Source of the DNA: Rhodoferax potami
GTDB lineage: Bacteria > Pseudomonadota > Gammaproteobacteria > Burkholderiales > Burkholderiaceae_C
Direction of reading: 5' to 3'
Length of the DNA: 64,000 bases
Assembly: GCF_032193805.1 (NCBI RefSeq)
Contig: NZ_JAVBIK010000001.1
Coordinates: 372,001 to 436,000 of the forward strand
Part shown: positions 1 through 10,465 of the stretch, piece by piece
Layout: the number at the start of each line of letters is the position of its first letter
Numbering within the stretch: position 1 is the stretch's first letter
The notes under the pieces: model-generated
What the model was told of the DNA's origin: nothing
The model's input: the letters and a program-made list of their open reading frames with translations, nothing else
Databases searched by the model: none
Position numbers and translations under genes: made by a program

Positions 1-320
1 CCCCAACCGTTCTCGCGCCGACGATCTATATAGGGGCTGACCCACTGGGCAGGGTAGTAGTCGTATTCCTCTTGGTACTCCGCAGCCAGCTCGGGGTTGG
101 CGCGGATGGCGTCATGCGCGGCACAGGTTTTGTCCACCAGCGCATCGCGGCTCGCACCTTGCAGCACATAGACCTTCCAAGGTTGGCAATTGGTACCGGA
201 AGGCGCCCGGCTGGCTACGTCCAGAATGGCTTCAATATCTTCCCGGGCAACTGCCTGGGGCAGAAAGGCCCGGGCGGACATGCGGGAGCGGATGGCGTCA
301 TCGACGATAGCTGCGGTCAT
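1..320 (-). CDS. Nitroreductase family protein, C-terminus cut by the window edge
   Basis: This is the N-terminal 106 residues of an FMN-dependent nitroreductase; the rest lies left of the window. Translation begins [19 protein letters not shown] and continues through [17 protein letters not shown], the FMN-phosphate binding start of the NfnB/nitroreductase fold (RxSxRxF and APSxxNxQPW). Members reduce nitroaromatics or quinones with NAD(P)H; the true substrate cannot be told. The ATG (318-320) overlaps the TGA of the upstream thioesterase gene by four bases (ATGA), so the two are translationally coupled on the minus strand. Confidence 0.88.
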   Translation of the reverse strand, partial: MTAAIVDDAIRSRMSARAFLPQAVAREDIEAILDVASRAPSGTNCQPWKVYVLQGASRDALVDKTCAAHDAIRANPELAAEYQEEYDYYPAQWVSPYIDRRRENGW

Positions 321-760
321 TGCAAGGTCTCCAGTAGTTGTCTCAAAGCATCAGGGAGCGGGACCGGCTTGCGGGTGAGCCTGTCCACATAGACATGGAT
401 GAAGTGGCCTTTGGCGGCGGTGGCCTCACCCTCGCCAAAGATGCCGATCTCGTAGCGCACGCTGGAGGTACCGAGCTTGGCAACCCGAATGCCGGCCTGC
501 ACCACCTCGGGGAAGGACACAGAAGCGAAGTAGTTGCACTGGGTTTCCACCACCAGTCCAATGGTGCCGCCCGCATGGATGTCGAGCACGCCCTGCTCCA
601 TCAGGTAAGCGTTGACGGCTGTGTCGAACCAGCTGTAATAGACCACGTTGTTGACGTGACCGTAGACATCGTTGTCGCTCCAGCGGGTGGGAATGGTGCG
701 CAGTACCCGGTAGGCACTTCGCGGCTCGGCGTGGGGCTTCAAGGGCACGTTTTGCTGCAT
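317..760 (-). CDS. Acyl-CoA thioesterase, 4-hydroxybenzoyl-CoA thioesterase-like hotdog fold
   Basis: A single-domain hotdog thioesterase of about 147 residues, the usual length. The family motif [20 protein letters not shown] near residues 25-45 carries the catalytic Asp and the DxxGHVNN helix. It should hydrolyse a small or aromatic acyl-CoA in the cytoplasm; the substrate is unknown. The frame stays open upstream to 943, but the conserved fold starts just after ATG 760 (ATG 769 is the alternative), and the upstream part overlaps the phasin promoter region. It is coupled to the nitroreductase gene through a 4-base stop/start overlap. Confidence 0.85.
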   Translation of the reverse strand: MQQNVPLKPHAEPRSAYRVLRTIPTRWSDNDVYGHVNNVVYYSWFDTAVNAYLMEQGVLDIHAGGTIGLVVETQCNYFASVSFPEVVQAGIRVAKLGTSSVRYEIGIFGEGEATAAKGHFIHVYVDRLTRKPVPLPDALRQLLETLQ

Positions 761-914
761 GCGAACCATTTTGCCAGCGATAGTGACACGGGCTGCCGTC
801 GCGCCCGATATTGGGGTGTGCGAAGTGGATTTATCTAAAAAGCTTAACTTGCGGTCGATGACACGCCTGTGAAAAACGGCCGGTAATCGCTGAATTAGGA
901 AAAATGCCCTAAAT

Positions 915-988
915 TGCTGCATCGCAACAAAAAGTGCTTGCATTGATACAGGGGCTGCCTATAATCCGATCCATGCTGCACTGCAACA
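915..988 (+). promoter_or_regulatory. phaP promoter with two PhaR-like operator copies
   Basis: A sigma70 promoter is visible: TTGCAT at 938-943, a 16-bp spacer and a perfect TATAAT at 960-965. Two copies of TGCTGCAYYGCAACA lie at 915-929 and 974-988, one upstream of the -35 and one just downstream of the -10, identical except for the central YY. Phasin genes are commonly repressed by PhaR, which leaves the promoter when polyhydroxybutyrate granules form. That these repeats are PhaR sites is inferred from position and TGC/GCA symmetry. Confidence 0.7.
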
Positions 989-1055
989 TAAAGTCCACAG
1001 GGACAGATGATGACGGCGCAGATGGTGATTTTTACCTTAACTCTTGGAGATCTCT

Positions 1056-1601
1056 ATGCTGACCGTTGAACAAGTTATCGCTTCCCACAAAGCCAACATC
1101 GAAACCCTGTTTGGTTTGACCACCAAGGCCTTCGAAGGCGTGGAAAAGATTGTCGAGCTGAACATGACTGCCTCCAAAGCAGCCATGGCCGAAGCCGCTA
1201 CCCACACACAAACTTTGTTGAGCGTGAAAGACGCCCAAGAGCTGTTGGCCCTGCAATCCGGCCTGCTGCAGCCTTTGGCAGAGAAGACTGCTGCTTACAG
1301 CCGTCACCTCTATGACATCGCGACCTCCACTGGCGCTGAATTCACCAAAAACGCTGAAGCCCAAGCTGCTGAAGCCCAGAAGAAGTTTTCTGGTCTGGTC
1401 GACAGCGCTGCCAAGAACGCTCCTGCAGGTTCCGAATCTGTGGTCGCCATCATGAAGAGCTCTGTGGCTGCTGCCAACAATGCATTGGAATCTGTGCAAA
1501 AAGCAGTGAAGCAAGCGACTGAAGTTGCCGAAGCTAACTTCAACGCTGTGGCCGCTACTGCAACCAACGCCACCAAGGCTGCGACTGCGAAAAAGCGCTA
1601 A
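1056..1601 (+). CDS. phaP: Phasin family protein (PHB granule coat)
   Basis: A protein of 181 residues, Ala/Lys/Glu rich and predicted almost wholly alpha-helical, with the phasin core [20 protein letters not shown] and a later [14 protein letters not shown] region, ending in an Ala/Thr/Lys tail. Phasins coat polyhydroxybutyrate granules and control their size and number. ATG 1056 is preferred over the in-frame ATG at 1044 because CTTGGAGA sits 6-12 bases ahead of it and homologues start there. It is transcribed alone from the promoter above. No phaC or phaR is seen in the window. Confidence 0.92.
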   Translation: MLTVEQVIASHKANIETLFGLTTKAFEGVEKIVELNMTASKAAMAEAATHTQTLLSVKDAQELLALQSGLLQPLAEKTAAYSRHLYDIATSTGAEFTKNAEAQAAEAQKKFSGLVDSAAKNAPAGSESVVAIMKSSVAAANNALESVQKAVKQATEVAEANFNAVAATATNATKAATAKKR

Positions 1602-1684
1602 TTTGGGTACGGGGCACTAAAACAATTTAGGTTTTTTTGTCCCTACCACTAGCTACCAAGGGAAAACCCTGAGATAATTCAGTC

Positions 1685-1789
1685 ATCAGAAACTTACTTG
1701 TTTCTACCGTTTGTCTCCTCGGGTCCTTTCGAAACCTTCAGGTTCAGGGATCCCTTCAAGGCCTCGTTGTAAAACGGGGCCTTTTTTTT
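1685..1789 (+). ncRNA. Candidate structured small RNA or processed phaP 3' RNA
   Basis: Between phaP and the convergent patatin gene lies about 105 nt without a credible ORF but with ordered structure. There is an AGAAAC/GTTTCT hairpin (1688-1705), an unpaired TCTCCTC stretch (1714-1720) that could pair with Shine-Dalgarno sequences, a GAAACC/GGTTC hairpin (1731-1745), GGGATCCC, and a strong terminator. Upstream are a GGG-AAAA-CCC palindrome (1659-1670) and GATAAT (1673-1678), which could be a promoter. No good -35 is present, so this may instead be the phaP 3' UTR. Confidence 0.3.
1759..1789 (+). terminator. Rho-independent terminator
   Basis: Stem GGCCTCGTT/AACGGGGCC with one G-U pair and a GTAA-type loop, followed by eight T on the + strand. 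It ends transcripts from phaP or from the candidate small RNA, directly at the stop codon of the convergent patatin gene. The minus strand has no T run here. Confidence 0.85.
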
Positions 1790-2714
1790 ATCTGTCTCTC
1801 GCGGCAAGTGCCGCTTTGAGCTCGGGAATCATCTTCAGCATAGCTTGCCGGCCTGCCTCGATAGAGCGTTTGCGGGCACTGAAATCTGAACTTCCAATCC
1901 CTTGCAGCGCTGGGCGCACCACGACCTCAGCGTCCCGGAGTTCATAGCGGTTGATGCTCTTGCCCATGATCGAGAATGTCTGCATCAGGATATCGAGGGA
2001 GCCCCCAGTCAGACTGCCTTCAGGCGGGCTGGAAATGTCGACCGCGATCACAAAATCAGCCCCCATGCGACGCGCTGCCCCCACAGGCACCGGAGACACG
2101 AGTCCGCCGTCGACATACTCGCGCCCTGCGATTTTTACCGGCTGAAACACGGCCGGCACAGCGCTAGAGGCCCGCACCGCAGTGCCGGTATCCCCTCTTT
2201 GGAACAACACGTCATTCCCGGTGTTGAGATCGGTAGCCACGATGCCCAAGGGCATGGGCAAATCCTCAATCAATTTGCTGCTGACCTGCGCGTTGACGTA
2301 GCGCGCCAAGGCATCACCACGCAACATGCCACGGCTGAAGATGGGTAAGGTCCAGTCGGCAATCGCAGCCTCCTCCATCGTTTCCGCCACACGCTGGAGC
2401 TGGACTCCATTTTTGCCGCTCGCGTAAATCGCTGCGACCAGACTCCCCGCGGATGTGCCAGTCACCAGATTGGGTTTGATCCCGTTTTCTTCTAACACCT
2501 GAATCACGCCGACATGGGCAAAGCCACGCGCAGCGCCCCCACCCAAGGCCAAACCGATTTTCGGGGGCGGCTTGGGCGTTACAACCAGCGGAGGCACGGA
2601 CTCCAGAGCACTTGAGCCACTGTTTTTCGGCACGCCAGGTGCTGTGGAACACGCCGTGATCAGCGCGGCTACCGCGAGCAACAGTGGTCCGCGCAATACA
2701 TTCAAAAACTTCAT
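1788..2714 (-). CDS. Patatin-like phospholipase lipoprotein (RssA-like)
   Basis: A protein of 308 residues. The N-terminus has a lipoprotein signal peptide ending in LITAC, so it is probably lipid-anchored. A Pro-rich linker follows, then a patatin domain with oxyanion loop GGGAARG (about residue 59), nucleophile elbow GTSAG (about residue 87) and the catalytic Asp in DGG (about residue 200). The Ser-Asp dyad is intact, so lipid acyl hydrolase activity is expected. ATG 2714 is chosen because it gives the cleanest signal peptide; ATG 2720 is also possible. It is convergent with phaP and divergent from the DUF1499 gene. Confidence 0.88.
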   Translation of the reverse strand: MKFLNVLRGPLLLAVAALITACSTAPGVPKNSGSSALESVPPLVVTPKPPPKIGLALGGGAARGFAHVGVIQVLEENGIKPNLVTGTSAGSLVAAIYASGKNGVQLQRVAETMEEAAIADWTLPIFSRGMLRGDALARYVNAQVSSKLIEDLPMPLGIVATDLNTGNDVLFQRGDTGTAVRASSAVPAVFQPVKIAGREYVDGGLVSPVPVGAARRMGADFVIAVDISSPPEGSLTGGSLDILMQTFSIMGKSINRYELRDAEVVVRPALQGIGSSDFSARKRSIEAGRQAMLKMIPELKAALAARDR

Positions 2715-2832
2715 CACCATCCCAATCAAAAAACTGTTTGCTGTCAATGTCGCCTGACTGTCACGCACACTTCAATCGCTCCAAACTTTGACCTACCATC
2801 TCCGCATGCAACATTCGCCCAAAGGAACATTC

Positions 2833-3321
2833 ATGAAAACTTTATGGTTCGTCGGCCTGGTAGTGATCCTGCTGCCTGCGGTGGTCTTCTTCGCAGGGCA
2901 GCTTGGCATGCTCAAAGGCAAAGCACCGGGTGACCTCGGCGTTCACAACGGTCGCCTCAAGCCTCCCTCCAACACGCCGAATAGTGTCAGCAGCCAAGCC
3001 GGGCTATACCCCGAACACCCTCAGCGCGGGTACGCCGATATCCCTCCCCTGCACTACCAAGGCGACGGCGCGTCTGCGCTGCGCAAGCTAGCCGATATTG
3101 TCCGCGCTTTGCCAGCGACGACGGTAGTCACGGAGACCAGCGACTACCTGTACGCTCAGAGTACAACTCCAACGCTGAAGTTCACAGACGACGTTGAGTT
3201 TTGGTTGAACCCTGCAGAACAGGTCATCCATGTCCGCTCAGCTAGTCGTATCGGACGCAAGGACTTCGCAGTCAACAGGGCCCGTGTAGAAAGCATAAGG
3301 GCCCAGTTCGAGAAGAACTGA
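2833..3321 (+). CDS. DUF1499 domain-containing membrane-anchored protein
   Basis: A protein of 162 residues with one N-terminal membrane segment (about residues 4-22) and a periplasmic DUF1499 domain, seen in the ending ETSDYLYAQSTTPTLKFTDDVEFWLN...SASRIGRKDFAVNRARVE. The biochemical function of DUF1499 is not established. The start is ATG 2833, preceded by AAAGGA; the longer frame from 2788 lacks a ribosome site. It is monocistronic and convergent with clpA. Confidence 0.85.
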   Translation: MKTLWFVGLVVILLPAVVFFAGQLGMLKGKAPGDLGVHNGRLKPPSNTPNSVSSQAGLYPEHPQRGYADIPPLHYQGDGASALRKLADIVRALPATTVVTETSDYLYAQSTTPTLKFTDDVEFWLNPAEQVIHVRSASRIGRKDFAVNRARVESIRAQFEKN

Positions 3322-3331
3322 GCCCTTGAAG

Positions 3332-3357
3332 GCCTGCAACACTCAGGGGTTGCAGGC
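3332..3357. terminator. Bidirectional hairpin between convergent genes
   Basis: GCCTGCAAC and GGTTGCAGGC form a 9-10 bp stem in the 52-bp gap between the DUF1499 gene and clpA. The T run is poor on both sides. A second imperfect stem (3297-3327) overlaps the DUF1499 stop codon. Confidence 0.45.
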
Positions 3358-3373
3358 TTGGTAGGCATTTCAA

Positions 3374-5683
3374 TCAGCCTGCCGTAGCCTCTTCAGGCTT
3401 GGATTTGCCTTCCTTTTTGGGGATAGGCTGGATATCCAAAGACACCTCGTCCTTGTCATCCAGGTCCACCGTCAGGCGACCACCGTCGACCAAGCGCCCG
3501 AACAACAACTCGTCGGCCAGTGCACGACGAATCGTGTCTTGGATCAAACGCTGCATGGGTCGGGCGCCCATCAAGGGGTCGAAGCCTTTCTTGCCCAGAT
3601 GCTTGCGCAACTTGTCAGTGAAAGTCACCTCGACCTTCTTCTCGGCCAATTGGGTTTCCAGCTGCAAGAGGAACTTGTCAACCACCCGCAAGATCACCAC
3701 CTCGTCCAAGGCCTTGAAGCCAACGATCGCATCTAAGCGGTTACGGAACTCCGGCGTGAACAGACGCTTGATATCGGTCATTTCATCACCGGCCTCCCGC
3801 GGATTGGTGAAACCGATCGTGGCCTTATTCATCGTCTCGGCGCCAGCGTTAGTGGTCATGATGATGATAACGTTACGGAAGTCGGCTTTGCGTCCGTTGT
3901 TGTCGGTCAAGGACCCGTGGTCCATCACCTGCAACAGCACATTGAAGATGTCCGGATGCGCTTTTTCGATCTCATCCAACAACAACACGGCATGGGGCTT
4001 CTTGGTGATAGCTTCGGTCAGCAACCCACCTTGGTCAAAACCCACATAGCCCGGAGGCGCACCAATCATCCGGCTCACCGCATGGCGCTCCATGTACTCG
4101 CTCATATCGAAGCGAATCAGGTCGATGCCCATGATGTAGGCAAGTTGCTTAGCTGCTTCCGTCTTACCGACACCCGTGGGACCGCTGAACAGGAAGGAGC
4201 CGATCGGCTTGTCGCCTTTGCCCAAGCCTGACCGAGCCATTTTGACCGCAGAGGCGAGCACATCGAGCGCTTTGTCCTGACCAAAGACCACGCTCTTGAG
4301 ATCGCGCTCCAGCGTTTTCAACTTGCTGCGGTCATCGTTGGAGACATTGGCCGGGGGAATGCGTGCGATCTTCGCCACGATCTCCTCCACCTCGGTCTTG
4401 CTGATGGTCTTTTTGCGTTTGCTAGGCGCCAAGATGCGCTGTGCAGCACCCGCCTCATCAATCACATCGATCGCCTTATCCGGCAGCTGCCGATCGTTGA
4501 TGTACTTGGCACTCAACTCTGCTGCGGCCTGAAGTGCAGCCACTGCGTATTTAACGTTGTGGTGCTCTTCAAAGCGTGACTTCAATCCTTTCAGGATCTC
4601 AACCGTCTGGTCAATGGTGGGCTCTACCACGTCCACTTTTTGGAAGCGCCGTGACAGCGCAGCGTCTTTTTCAAAAATGCCGCGATATTCGGTAAATGTC
4701 GTCGCACCAATGCATTTCAACTGGCCGGAGCTCAGGCTTGGCTTGAGCAAGTTTGACGCATCCAAGGTGCCCCCAGAGGCTGCACCTGCTCCGATGAGCG
4801 TGTGAATCTCGTCGATGAACAAGACGGCATTGGGCTTTTCCTTCAAGGACTTGAGAACCGCTTTCAGGCGCTGCTCAAAGTCTCCGCGGTACTTGGTACC
4901 TGCCAAGAGGGCGCCCATGTCGAGCGAATACACCACCGAGTCGGCCAGAATCTCGGGCACGTTATTTTGAGAAATGCGCCATGCCAATCCCTCCGCGATT
5001 GCAGTCTTGCCCACACCAGCTTCACCAACCAGCAAGGGATTGTTCTTGCGCCGGCGGCACAGGATTTGAATAACCCGCTCCACCTCGTAATCACGACCGA
5101 TCAGCGGATCAATCTTGCCCTCTTTGGCCAACTGATTCAGGTTCTGCGTGTACTGCTCCAGCGGAGACGCTTTTTCGTTCTTCTCGCTCACGCCCTCTTC
5201 GCCATCCGAAGGTGCTTCATTCGATTTGGCAGCTTCGGGCGGGTCCGTTTTCTTGATGCCATGCGCGATGAAGTTCACCACATCCAAACGGGTCACGCCT
5301 TGCTGGTGGAGATAGTAGACCGCGTGAGAATCTTTTTCGCCAAAGATGGCTACCAGCACGTTGGCGCCAGTCACTTCTTTTTTGCCACTGCCTGTGCTCT
5401 GCACATGCATGATGGCGCGCTGGATCACACGCTGGAAACCCAGCGTCGGCTGCGTATCGACTTCATCAGACCCCGCCACTTGCGGCGTGTTGTCCTTGAT
5501 AAAGTTGGTAAGAGATTTGCGCAAATCATCAATGTTGGCGGCGCAAGCCCTGAGCACTTCTGCCGCACTGGGGTTGTCCAACAGAGCCAACAACAAGTGC
5601 TCTACGGTGATGAATTCATGGCGCTGCTGACGGGCTTCCACGAATGCCATGTGCAAGCTGACTTCCAATTCTTGGGCAATCAT
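3374..5683 (-). CDS. clpA: ATP-dependent Clp protease ATP-binding subunit ClpA
   Basis: 769 residues, normal for ClpA. The N-terminal double Clp-N domain (about 1-145) is the ClpS docking site. AAA1 has Walker A GEAGVGKT near residue 220. AAA2 has GPTGVGKT near residue 510, followed by the IGL/IGF-type loop (ATIGFTNP) that docks on ClpP. ClpA unfolds N-end-rule and other substrates into ClpP. AAAGGA precedes the ATG. clpS lies 79 bp upstream on the same strand, the normal pairing; clpP is 26 kb away. Confidence 0.97.
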   Translation of the reverse strand: MIAQELEVSLHMAFVEARQQRHEFITVEHLLLALLDNPSAAEVLRACAANIDDLRKSLTNFIKDNTPQVAGSDEVDTQPTLGFQRVIQRAIMHVQSTGSGKKEVTGANVLVAIFGEKDSHAVYYLHQQGVTRLDVVNFIAHGIKKTDPPEAAKSNEAPSDGEEGVSEKNEKASPLEQYTQNLNQLAKEGKIDPLIGRDYEVERVIQILCRRRKNNPLLVGEAGVGKTAIAEGLAWRISQNNVPEILADSVVYSLDMGALLAGTKYRGDFEQRLKAVLKSLKEKPNAVLFIDEIHTLIGAGAASGGTLDASNLLKPSLSSGQLKCIGATTFTEYRGIFEKDAALSRRFQKVDVVEPTIDQTVEILKGLKSRFEEHHNVKYAVAALQAAAELSAKYINDRQLPDKAIDVIDEAGAAQRILAPSKRKKTISKTEVEEIVAKIARIPPANVSNDDRSKLKTLERDLKSVVFGQDKALDVLASAVKMARSGLGKGDKPIGSFLFSGPTGVGKTEAAKQLAYIMGIDLIRFDMSEYMERHAVSRMIGAPPGYVGFDQGGLLTEAITKKPHAVLLLDEIEKAHPDIFNVLLQVMDHGSLTDNNGRKADFRNVIIIMTTNAGAETMNKATIGFTNPREAGDEMTDIKRLFTPEFRNRLDAIVGFKALDEVVILRVVDKFLLQLETQLAEKKVEVTFTDKLRKHLGKKGFDPLMGARPMQRLIQDTIRRALADELLFGRLVDGGRLTVDLDDKDEVSLDIQPIPKKEGKSKPEEATAG

Positions 5684-5762
5684 GTGAATTCCTTTTTCTG
5701 CCTTGGTGTTGATTAACTGTAATCCGATTTGATTGCTGAGTGACCGAAGTTTCAGCTTTCCC

Positions 5763-6119
5763 CTACAGATCTACGGGCTCACTGACACATTTCAATGGGT
5801 GGCCTGCCTTGTGTGCTGCATCCAGCACCTGGTCCACTTTGGTAGCGGCAATATCTTTCGGGTAAACGCCACACACGCCACGTCCATCCAAATGGATTTT
5901 GAGCATGATGGCTGTGGCAGCCTCCAGGTCTTTTCCAAAGAACTCCTGAATCACGACCACCACAAACTCCATCGGTGTGTAGTCGTCATTGAGCATGACG
6001 ACTTGGTACATCGAAGGCGGTTGGACCTTCTGCGCCAGGCGTTCAAGGACGACAGTGCCGTCATCGCTGCCTGTAGGCGGTGGCTTGATTGCGGGTGGTT
6101 TGGGAGTATTTGTAGCCAT
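5763..6119 (-). CDS. clpS: ATP-dependent Clp protease adaptor ClpS
   Basis: 118 residues. A disordered Pro-rich N-terminus is followed by the ClpS fold [20 protein letters not shown], with the Asn-Asp-Asp and Thr-Pro-Met residues that form the N-degron pocket, and by [16 protein letters not shown]. ClpS delivers proteins with bulky hydrophobic N-termini to ClpA. It is the first gene of a clpS-clpA operon. Confidence 0.96.
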   Translation of the reverse strand: MATNTPKPPAIKPPPTGSDDGTVVLERLAQKVQPPSMYQVVMLNDDYTPMEFVVVVIQEFFGKDLEAATAIMLKIHLDGRGVCGVYPKDIAATKVDQVLDAAHKAGHPLKCVSEPVDL

Positions 6120-6201
6120 GAAATGATTCTATCGGGAGGCACAAAGCCGCAAATGCAAAGATCAACTGGGGGGAGATGCCTGAATTTCAAGCACCGTATA
6201 G

Positions 6202-6235
6202 AAAAAGCCGCACAAGCTTTCGCTTAGGTGCGGCT
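6202..6235 (-). terminator. Rho-independent terminator of icd
   Basis: On the minus strand an AGCCGCAC/GTGCGGCT stem of 8 bp with a loop of about 13 nt is followed by TTTTTC. It lies 30 bp after the icd stop codon. Confidence 0.75.
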
Positions 6236-6265
6236 GGTTAACTCAAAACACGGGTTTTCAAGCGG

Positions 6266-7519
6266 CTACATGTTGTCGATCATGATCTGCCCAAAGCGTG
6301 AACAGCTGACCTGCTGGGCGCCATCCATCAGTCGCGCAAAGTCGTAAGTGACCTTTTTACTTGCGATCGACTTCTCCAAAGAGCGGATGATCAGGTCGGC
6401 GGCCTCTTTCCAGCCCATGTGACGCAACATCATTTCTGCGGACAAGATTTCTGAGCCGGGGTTGACGTAGTCTTTGCCGGCGTATTTGGGTGCCGTGCCA
6501 TGGGTCGCTTCGAACATGGCAACCGTATCCGACAGGTTGGCTCCGGGCGCTATGCCGATGCCGCCCACTTGGGCAGCCAAGGCATCAGAAATATAGTCCC
6601 CGTTCAAGTTCAAAGTGGCGATCACGCTGTACTCCATCGGGCGCAAAAGGATTTGCTGCAAAAACGCATCCGCGATGCTGTCTTTGATGATGATGTAGCG
6701 GCCCGTGTTGGGGTTTTTGAACTTGCACCATGGCCCGCCATCAATCAGCTCGGCCCCGAACTCTGCCATTGCCAAGTTATAGGCCCAATCACGGAAGCTG
6801 CCTTCCGTGAACTTCATGATGTTGCCCTTGTGCACGATGGTGACATTGGGCTTGTCATTGTCGATCGCGTATTGAATGGCCTTGCGCACCAAACGCTCAG
6901 TGCCTTCGCGCGAAACGGGCTTGATACCCAGACCGGAGGTCTCCGGGAACCGGATTTTCTGAATCCCAAAATCGTCACGCAGCACCTGGATCAGGCGCAT
7001 GGCTTTTTCAGAGCCGGCTTCAAACTCAATGCCCGCATAAATGTCTTCAGAGTTCTCGCGGAAAACGACCATGTTGGTCTTTTCCGGTTCCTTCAACGGG
7101 CTGGGAACGCCTTTGAAATACTGGATCGGCCGCAAACAAACATAGAGGTCCAACTCCTGCCGCAGCGCCACATTCAAAGAGCGAATACCGCCACCTACCG
7201 GCGTCGTGAGAGGGCCTTTGATGGATACCAGATAGTCGCGCACCACATCCAGAGTTTCTTGTGGCAACCAGACATCAGGGCCGTACACCCGGGTGGCTTT
7301 TTCACCTGCAAAAATTTCCATCCATTGGATTTTTCGGGCGCCGCCGTAGGCCTTCTCCACGGCTGCGTCAACGACCTTCAACATCACCGGCGTAATGTCT
7401 TGGCCAACGCCATCGCCTTCAATGAAAGGGATGATGGGCTGATCCGGAACATTCAATGATTTGTCCGGGTTGGCCGTGATTTTTTGGCCTTGCTGAGGTA
7501 TTTGAATGTGCTGGTACAT
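6266..7519 (-). CDS. icd: NADP-dependent isocitrate dehydrogenase, homodimeric type
   Basis: 417 residues, the E. coli Icd type. Motifs include [14 protein letters not shown] near the N-terminus, the substrate and phosphorylation loop [13 protein letters not shown] (the Ser that AceK modifies in E. coli), [12 protein letters not shown], and [14 protein letters not shown] for cofactor binding. It oxidises isocitrate to 2-oxoglutarate in the TCA cycle. ATG 7519 is used (MYQHIQIP) with TTGGAG upstream; an in-frame TTG at 7537 is less likely. A second, unrelated isocitrate dehydrogenase is encoded 0.7 kb away. Confidence 0.96.
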   Translation of the reverse strand: MYQHIQIPQQGQKITANPDKSLNVPDQPIIPFIEGDGVGQDITPVMLKVVDAAVEKAYGGARKIQWMEIFAGEKATRVYGPDVWLPQETLDVVRDYLVSIKGPLTTPVGGGIRSLNVALRQELDLYVCLRPIQYFKGVPSPLKEPEKTNMVVFRENSEDIYAGIEFEAGSEKAMRLIQVLRDDFGIQKIRFPETSGLGIKPVSREGTERLVRKAIQYAIDNDKPNVTIVHKGNIMKFTEGSFRDWAYNLAMAEFGAELIDGGPWCKFKNPNTGRYIIIKDSIADAFLQQILLRPMEYSVIATLNLNGDYISDALAAQVGGIGIAPGANLSDTVAMFEATHGTAPKYAGKDYVNPGSEILSAEMMLRHMGWKEAADLIIRSLEKSIASKKVTYDFARLMDGAQQVSCSRFGQIMIDNM

Positions 7520-7686
7520 AGAAAAACAAAACTCCAATATCCAAAACGCACAACCGCAGAGTGTTGAAAAACTCTGGGCTCCGGCGCGGTATGCCTTGGA
7601 ATCATTCTAGTTGTAAAGTCACAGGCTCCTTCTTGCGAAGCGGTGACAATGCGCCTCGCAACCCGTTATCCCGTAAAGATGTCCGC

Positions 7687-8142
7687 ATGACTTATTTCAA
7701 AACACTGTTTCTTTCTGTTGTGCTCCTGGGAGCCCCCTGGGCACACGCCCAAGAAAGCGCCCAGATGGACCTACCCAGGATCAAGATGAGTGCTGGCATG
7801 CACCAAATCGAAGCGCAGGTAGCCCGCACCCCCGATCAGCGATCCATCGGCTTGATGTTCCGCAAGGAAATGCCGACCCATGAAGGCATGCTATTTGTGT
7901 TTGAACAACCTTCCGGCTTGTGCTTTTGGATGAAAAACACACTCATCCCGTTGACTGCGGCCTTCATCAGCGACGATGGCACAGTTGTGAACCTTGCCGA
8001 CATGAAACCACAAACGACCGACCCACACTGTGCGTTGCGCCCAGTTCGATACGTGTTGGAAATGAACCGAGGGTGGTTTGAAAAGCGAGGAATCAAGGCA
8101 GGCTCCAAGATCAGTGGAGCGCCTTTTGATTCGGCAAAATAA
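7687..8142 (+). CDS. DUF192 domain-containing exported protein
   Basis: 151 residues with a clear Sec signal peptide (ends near AHA-QE, about residue 20). The DUF192 domain shows EAQVARTPDQRSIGLMFRKEMPTHEGMLFVFE and FWMKNTLIPL, then the conserved ALEMNRGWFEKRGIKAGSKI-like ending. The family is periplasmic and of uncertain function. ATG 7687 is preferred because the signal peptide starts there; upstream codons up to 7561 are not conserved-looking. Divergent from icd and convergent with icd2. Confidence 0.85.
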   Translation: MTYFKTLFLSVVLLGAPWAHAQESAQMDLPRIKMSAGMHQIEAQVARTPDQRSIGLMFRKEMPTHEGMLFVFEQPSGLCFWMKNTLIPLTAAFISDDGTVVNLADMKPQTTDPHCALRPVRYVLEMNRGWFEKRGIKAGSKISGAPFDSAK

Positions 8143-8160
8143 ATACACTTGCACCATGTA

Positions 8161-8196
8161 AAAAGGGTTGCCGGAATCTCCGGCAACCCTTTTTTA
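8161..8196. terminator. Bidirectional rho-independent terminator
   Basis: A perfect AAAGGGTTGCCGG/CCGGCAACCCTTT stem with a short loop is flanked by A and T runs, so it works in both directions. It lies between the converging DUF192 gene and icd2. Confidence 0.92.
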
Positions 8197-8227
8197 TGGG
8201 TCACAACCCGAAGGCTGCAGTGCGTCT

Positions 8228-10465
8228 TTAGACAGCAACAGATCCCAAGGCTGCGTTCAAAGTTGCACTCGGGCGCATGATGGCATCAAGCTTAGCGGTG
8301 TCTGGCAGGTAGTACCCACCGATATCCACTGGCGCACCTTGCACTGCAGCGAGCTCGGCCACAATGGTTTGCTCTTTGGCAGCCAACTCTTTGGCCAATG
8401 GTGCAAACTGAGACGCCAATTGAGCGTCTTCTGTCTGGGCTGCAAGCGCTTCGGCCCAGTACAAGGACAGGTAAAACTGGCTGCCACGGTTGTCGAGCTG
8501 ACCTGTTTTTGGAGATGGGTTTTTGTTGTTATCCAACAATTTTCCGGTCGCCGCATCCAATGTCTTCGCCAACACCTTGGCCTTGGCATTGCCGGTCTTC
8601 AGGCCCAAGTCCTCCAACGACACGGCCAAAGCGAGGAACTCGCCCAACGAATCCCAACGCAAGTGGTTCTCCTCCACCAGCTGTTGGACGTGCTTCGGGG
8701 CAGAGCCGCCGGCACCGGTTTCGTACATGCCACCACCGGCCATCAAAGGCACAATGGACAGCATCTTGGCAGAGGTGCCGAGTTCCATGATCGGGAACAA
8801 GTCCGTCAGGTAGTCGCGCAGGATGTTGCCCGTAGCGCTAATCGTGTCTTGACCGCGAATCACGCGCTCCAAGGTGTAGCGCATGGCGCGCACCTGGCTC
8901 ATGATCTGGATATCCAAGCCTGTGGTGTCATGCTCGTGCAAGTACATTTTGACTTTGGTGATCAGCTGCGCCTCGTGGGGGCGATAAGCGTCGAGCCAGA
9001 ACACAACTGGCATTCCAGAGTTGCGGGCGCGGTTAACTGCCAGCTTCACCCAATCGCGAATCGCGGCATCCTTGACCTGGCACATGCGCCAGATGTCACC
9101 CGCTTCCACATTCTGGCTCAACAGCACTTCACCTGTGGCCAAGTCAGTAATGTTCGCAACGCCGTCTTCGGAAATTTCGAAGGTCTTGTCGTGCGATCCG
9201 TATTCCTCGGCCTGCTGAGCCATCAAACCCACGTTGGGCACGGTGCCCATGGTCTTGGGGTCAAAGTTGCCGTGCCATTTGCAGAAGTTGATCATCTCCT
9301 GGTAAATGCGGGCAAAAGTGGACTCAGGCATCACCGCCTTCACGTCTTTCAAACGGCCGTTGGCATCCCACATCTTGCCGCCGTTACGGATCATGGCGGG
9401 CATGGACGCATCCACAATGATGTCGTTGGGTGAGTGGAAATTGGTAATCCCCTTGGCGGAATCCACCATGGCCAGCTCAGGGCGGTGCTCATGGCAGGCG
9501 TGCAGGTCACGCTTGATCTCGTCTTGTTTGGACTGGGGCAATGTCGCGATCTTGCCGTACAGATCAGCCATGCCGTTGTTCACGTTGACGCCCAATTCCT
9601 TGAACAATGCACCGTGCTTTGCAAACGCGTCTTTGTAGAAAATTTTGACGCAGTGACCGAACACGATAGGGTGCGACACCTTCATCATGGTGGCCTTGAC
9701 GTGCAGGGAGAACATCACACCCGTTTTGCGAGCGTCTTCAATTTCCTTCTCGTAGAACTCCAGCAAGGCCTTTTTGCTCATGAACATGCTGTCGATCACT
9801 TCGCGGTCGAGCAAAGAAACCTTGGGCTTGAGCACCAGCGTCTGGCCGCTCTTGGTGATCAACTCCATCTTGACATCACGCGCACGGTCCAATGTGATGG
9901 ACTTTTCGCCATGGTAGAAGTCGCCGGCATGCATGTGAGACACATGTGAGCGAGAGGCTTGGCTCCACTCAGCCATGCTGTGCGGGTTCTTGCGGGCGTA
10001 TTCCTTCACCGCCTTGGGTGCACGACGATCCGAGTTGCCTTCGCGCAAAACCGGGTTGACCGCGCTACCTGTGCACTTGGAGTAACGGACGCGAATCGCC
10101 TTCTCTTCGTCAGTTTTGGGAGTCTCGGGGTAGTCAGGGATCGCGTAGCCTTTGCTCTGCAGCTCTTTGATACAGGCGACCAGCTGGCCTACCGAGGCGC
10201 TGATGTTGGGTAGCTTGATGATGTTGGCGTCCGCTTGAAGCGTCTTTTTACCCAGTTCAGCCAAGGTATTGGGGACCTTTTGGTCTTCTGTGAGGAAGTC
10301 AGAAAACTCGCCCAAAACACGCGCAGCCACCGAAATATCCGACTCCACTACGTTGATGCCTGCAGGCGCAGTGAATGTGCGGATCAAAGGCAGGAACGAA
10401 GCAGTGGCCAAACGGGGGGCTTCGTCGGTCAGTGTGTAAATAATCGTCGGTTGCTGGGTACTCAT
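8228..10465 (-). CDS. NADP-dependent isocitrate dehydrogenase, monomeric type
   Basis: 745 residues, typical of the 80-kDa monomeric enzyme (IDH-II) and unrelated in sequence to the dimeric one. Recognisable blocks are the N-terminus [90 protein letters not shown] and [34 protein letters not shown]. It catalyses the same TCA step as icd. It lies 239 bp after sodB on the same strand, behind the sodB terminator, so it probably has its own promoter. Confidence 0.96.
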   Translation of the reverse strand: MSTQQPTIIYTLTDEAPRLATASFLPLIRTFTAPAGINVVESDISVAARVLGEFSDFLTEDQKVPNTLAELGKKTLQADANIIKLPNISASVGQLVACIKELQSKGYAIPDYPETPKTDEEKAIRVRYSKCTGSAVNPVLREGNSDRRAPKAVKEYARKNPHSMAEWSQASRSHVSHMHAGDFYHGEKSITLDRARDVKMELITKSGQTLVLKPKVSLLDREVIDSMFMSKKALLEFYEKEIEDARKTGVMFSLHVKATMMKVSHPIVFGHCVKIFYKDAFAKHGALFKELGVNVNNGMADLYGKIATLPQSKQDEIKRDLHACHEHRPELAMVDSAKGITNFHSPNDIIVDASMPAMIRNGGKMWDANGRLKDVKAVMPESTFARIYQEMINFCKWHGNFDPKTMGTVPNVGLMAQQAEEYGSHDKTFEISEDGVANITDLATGEVLLSQNVEAGDIWRMCQVKDAAIRDWVKLAVNRARNSGMPVVFWLDAYRPHEAQLITKVKMYLHEHDTTGLDIQIMSQVRAMRYTLERVIRGQDTISATGNILRDYLTDLFPIMELGTSAKMLSIVPLMAGGGMYETGAGGSAPKHVQQLVEENHLRWDSLGEFLALAVSLEDLGLKTGNAKAKVLAKTLDAATGKLLDNNKNPSPKTGQLDNRGSQFYLSLYWAEALAAQTEDAQLASQFAPLAKELAAKEQTIVAELAAVQGAPVDIGGYYLPDTAKLDAIMRPSATLNAALGSVAV

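Noticed and set aside
3374..5716. Long plus-strand ORFs opposite clpA (e.g. 4802-5716)
   Set aside because: Antisense shadows of a high-GC gene; no homology, no ribosome site.
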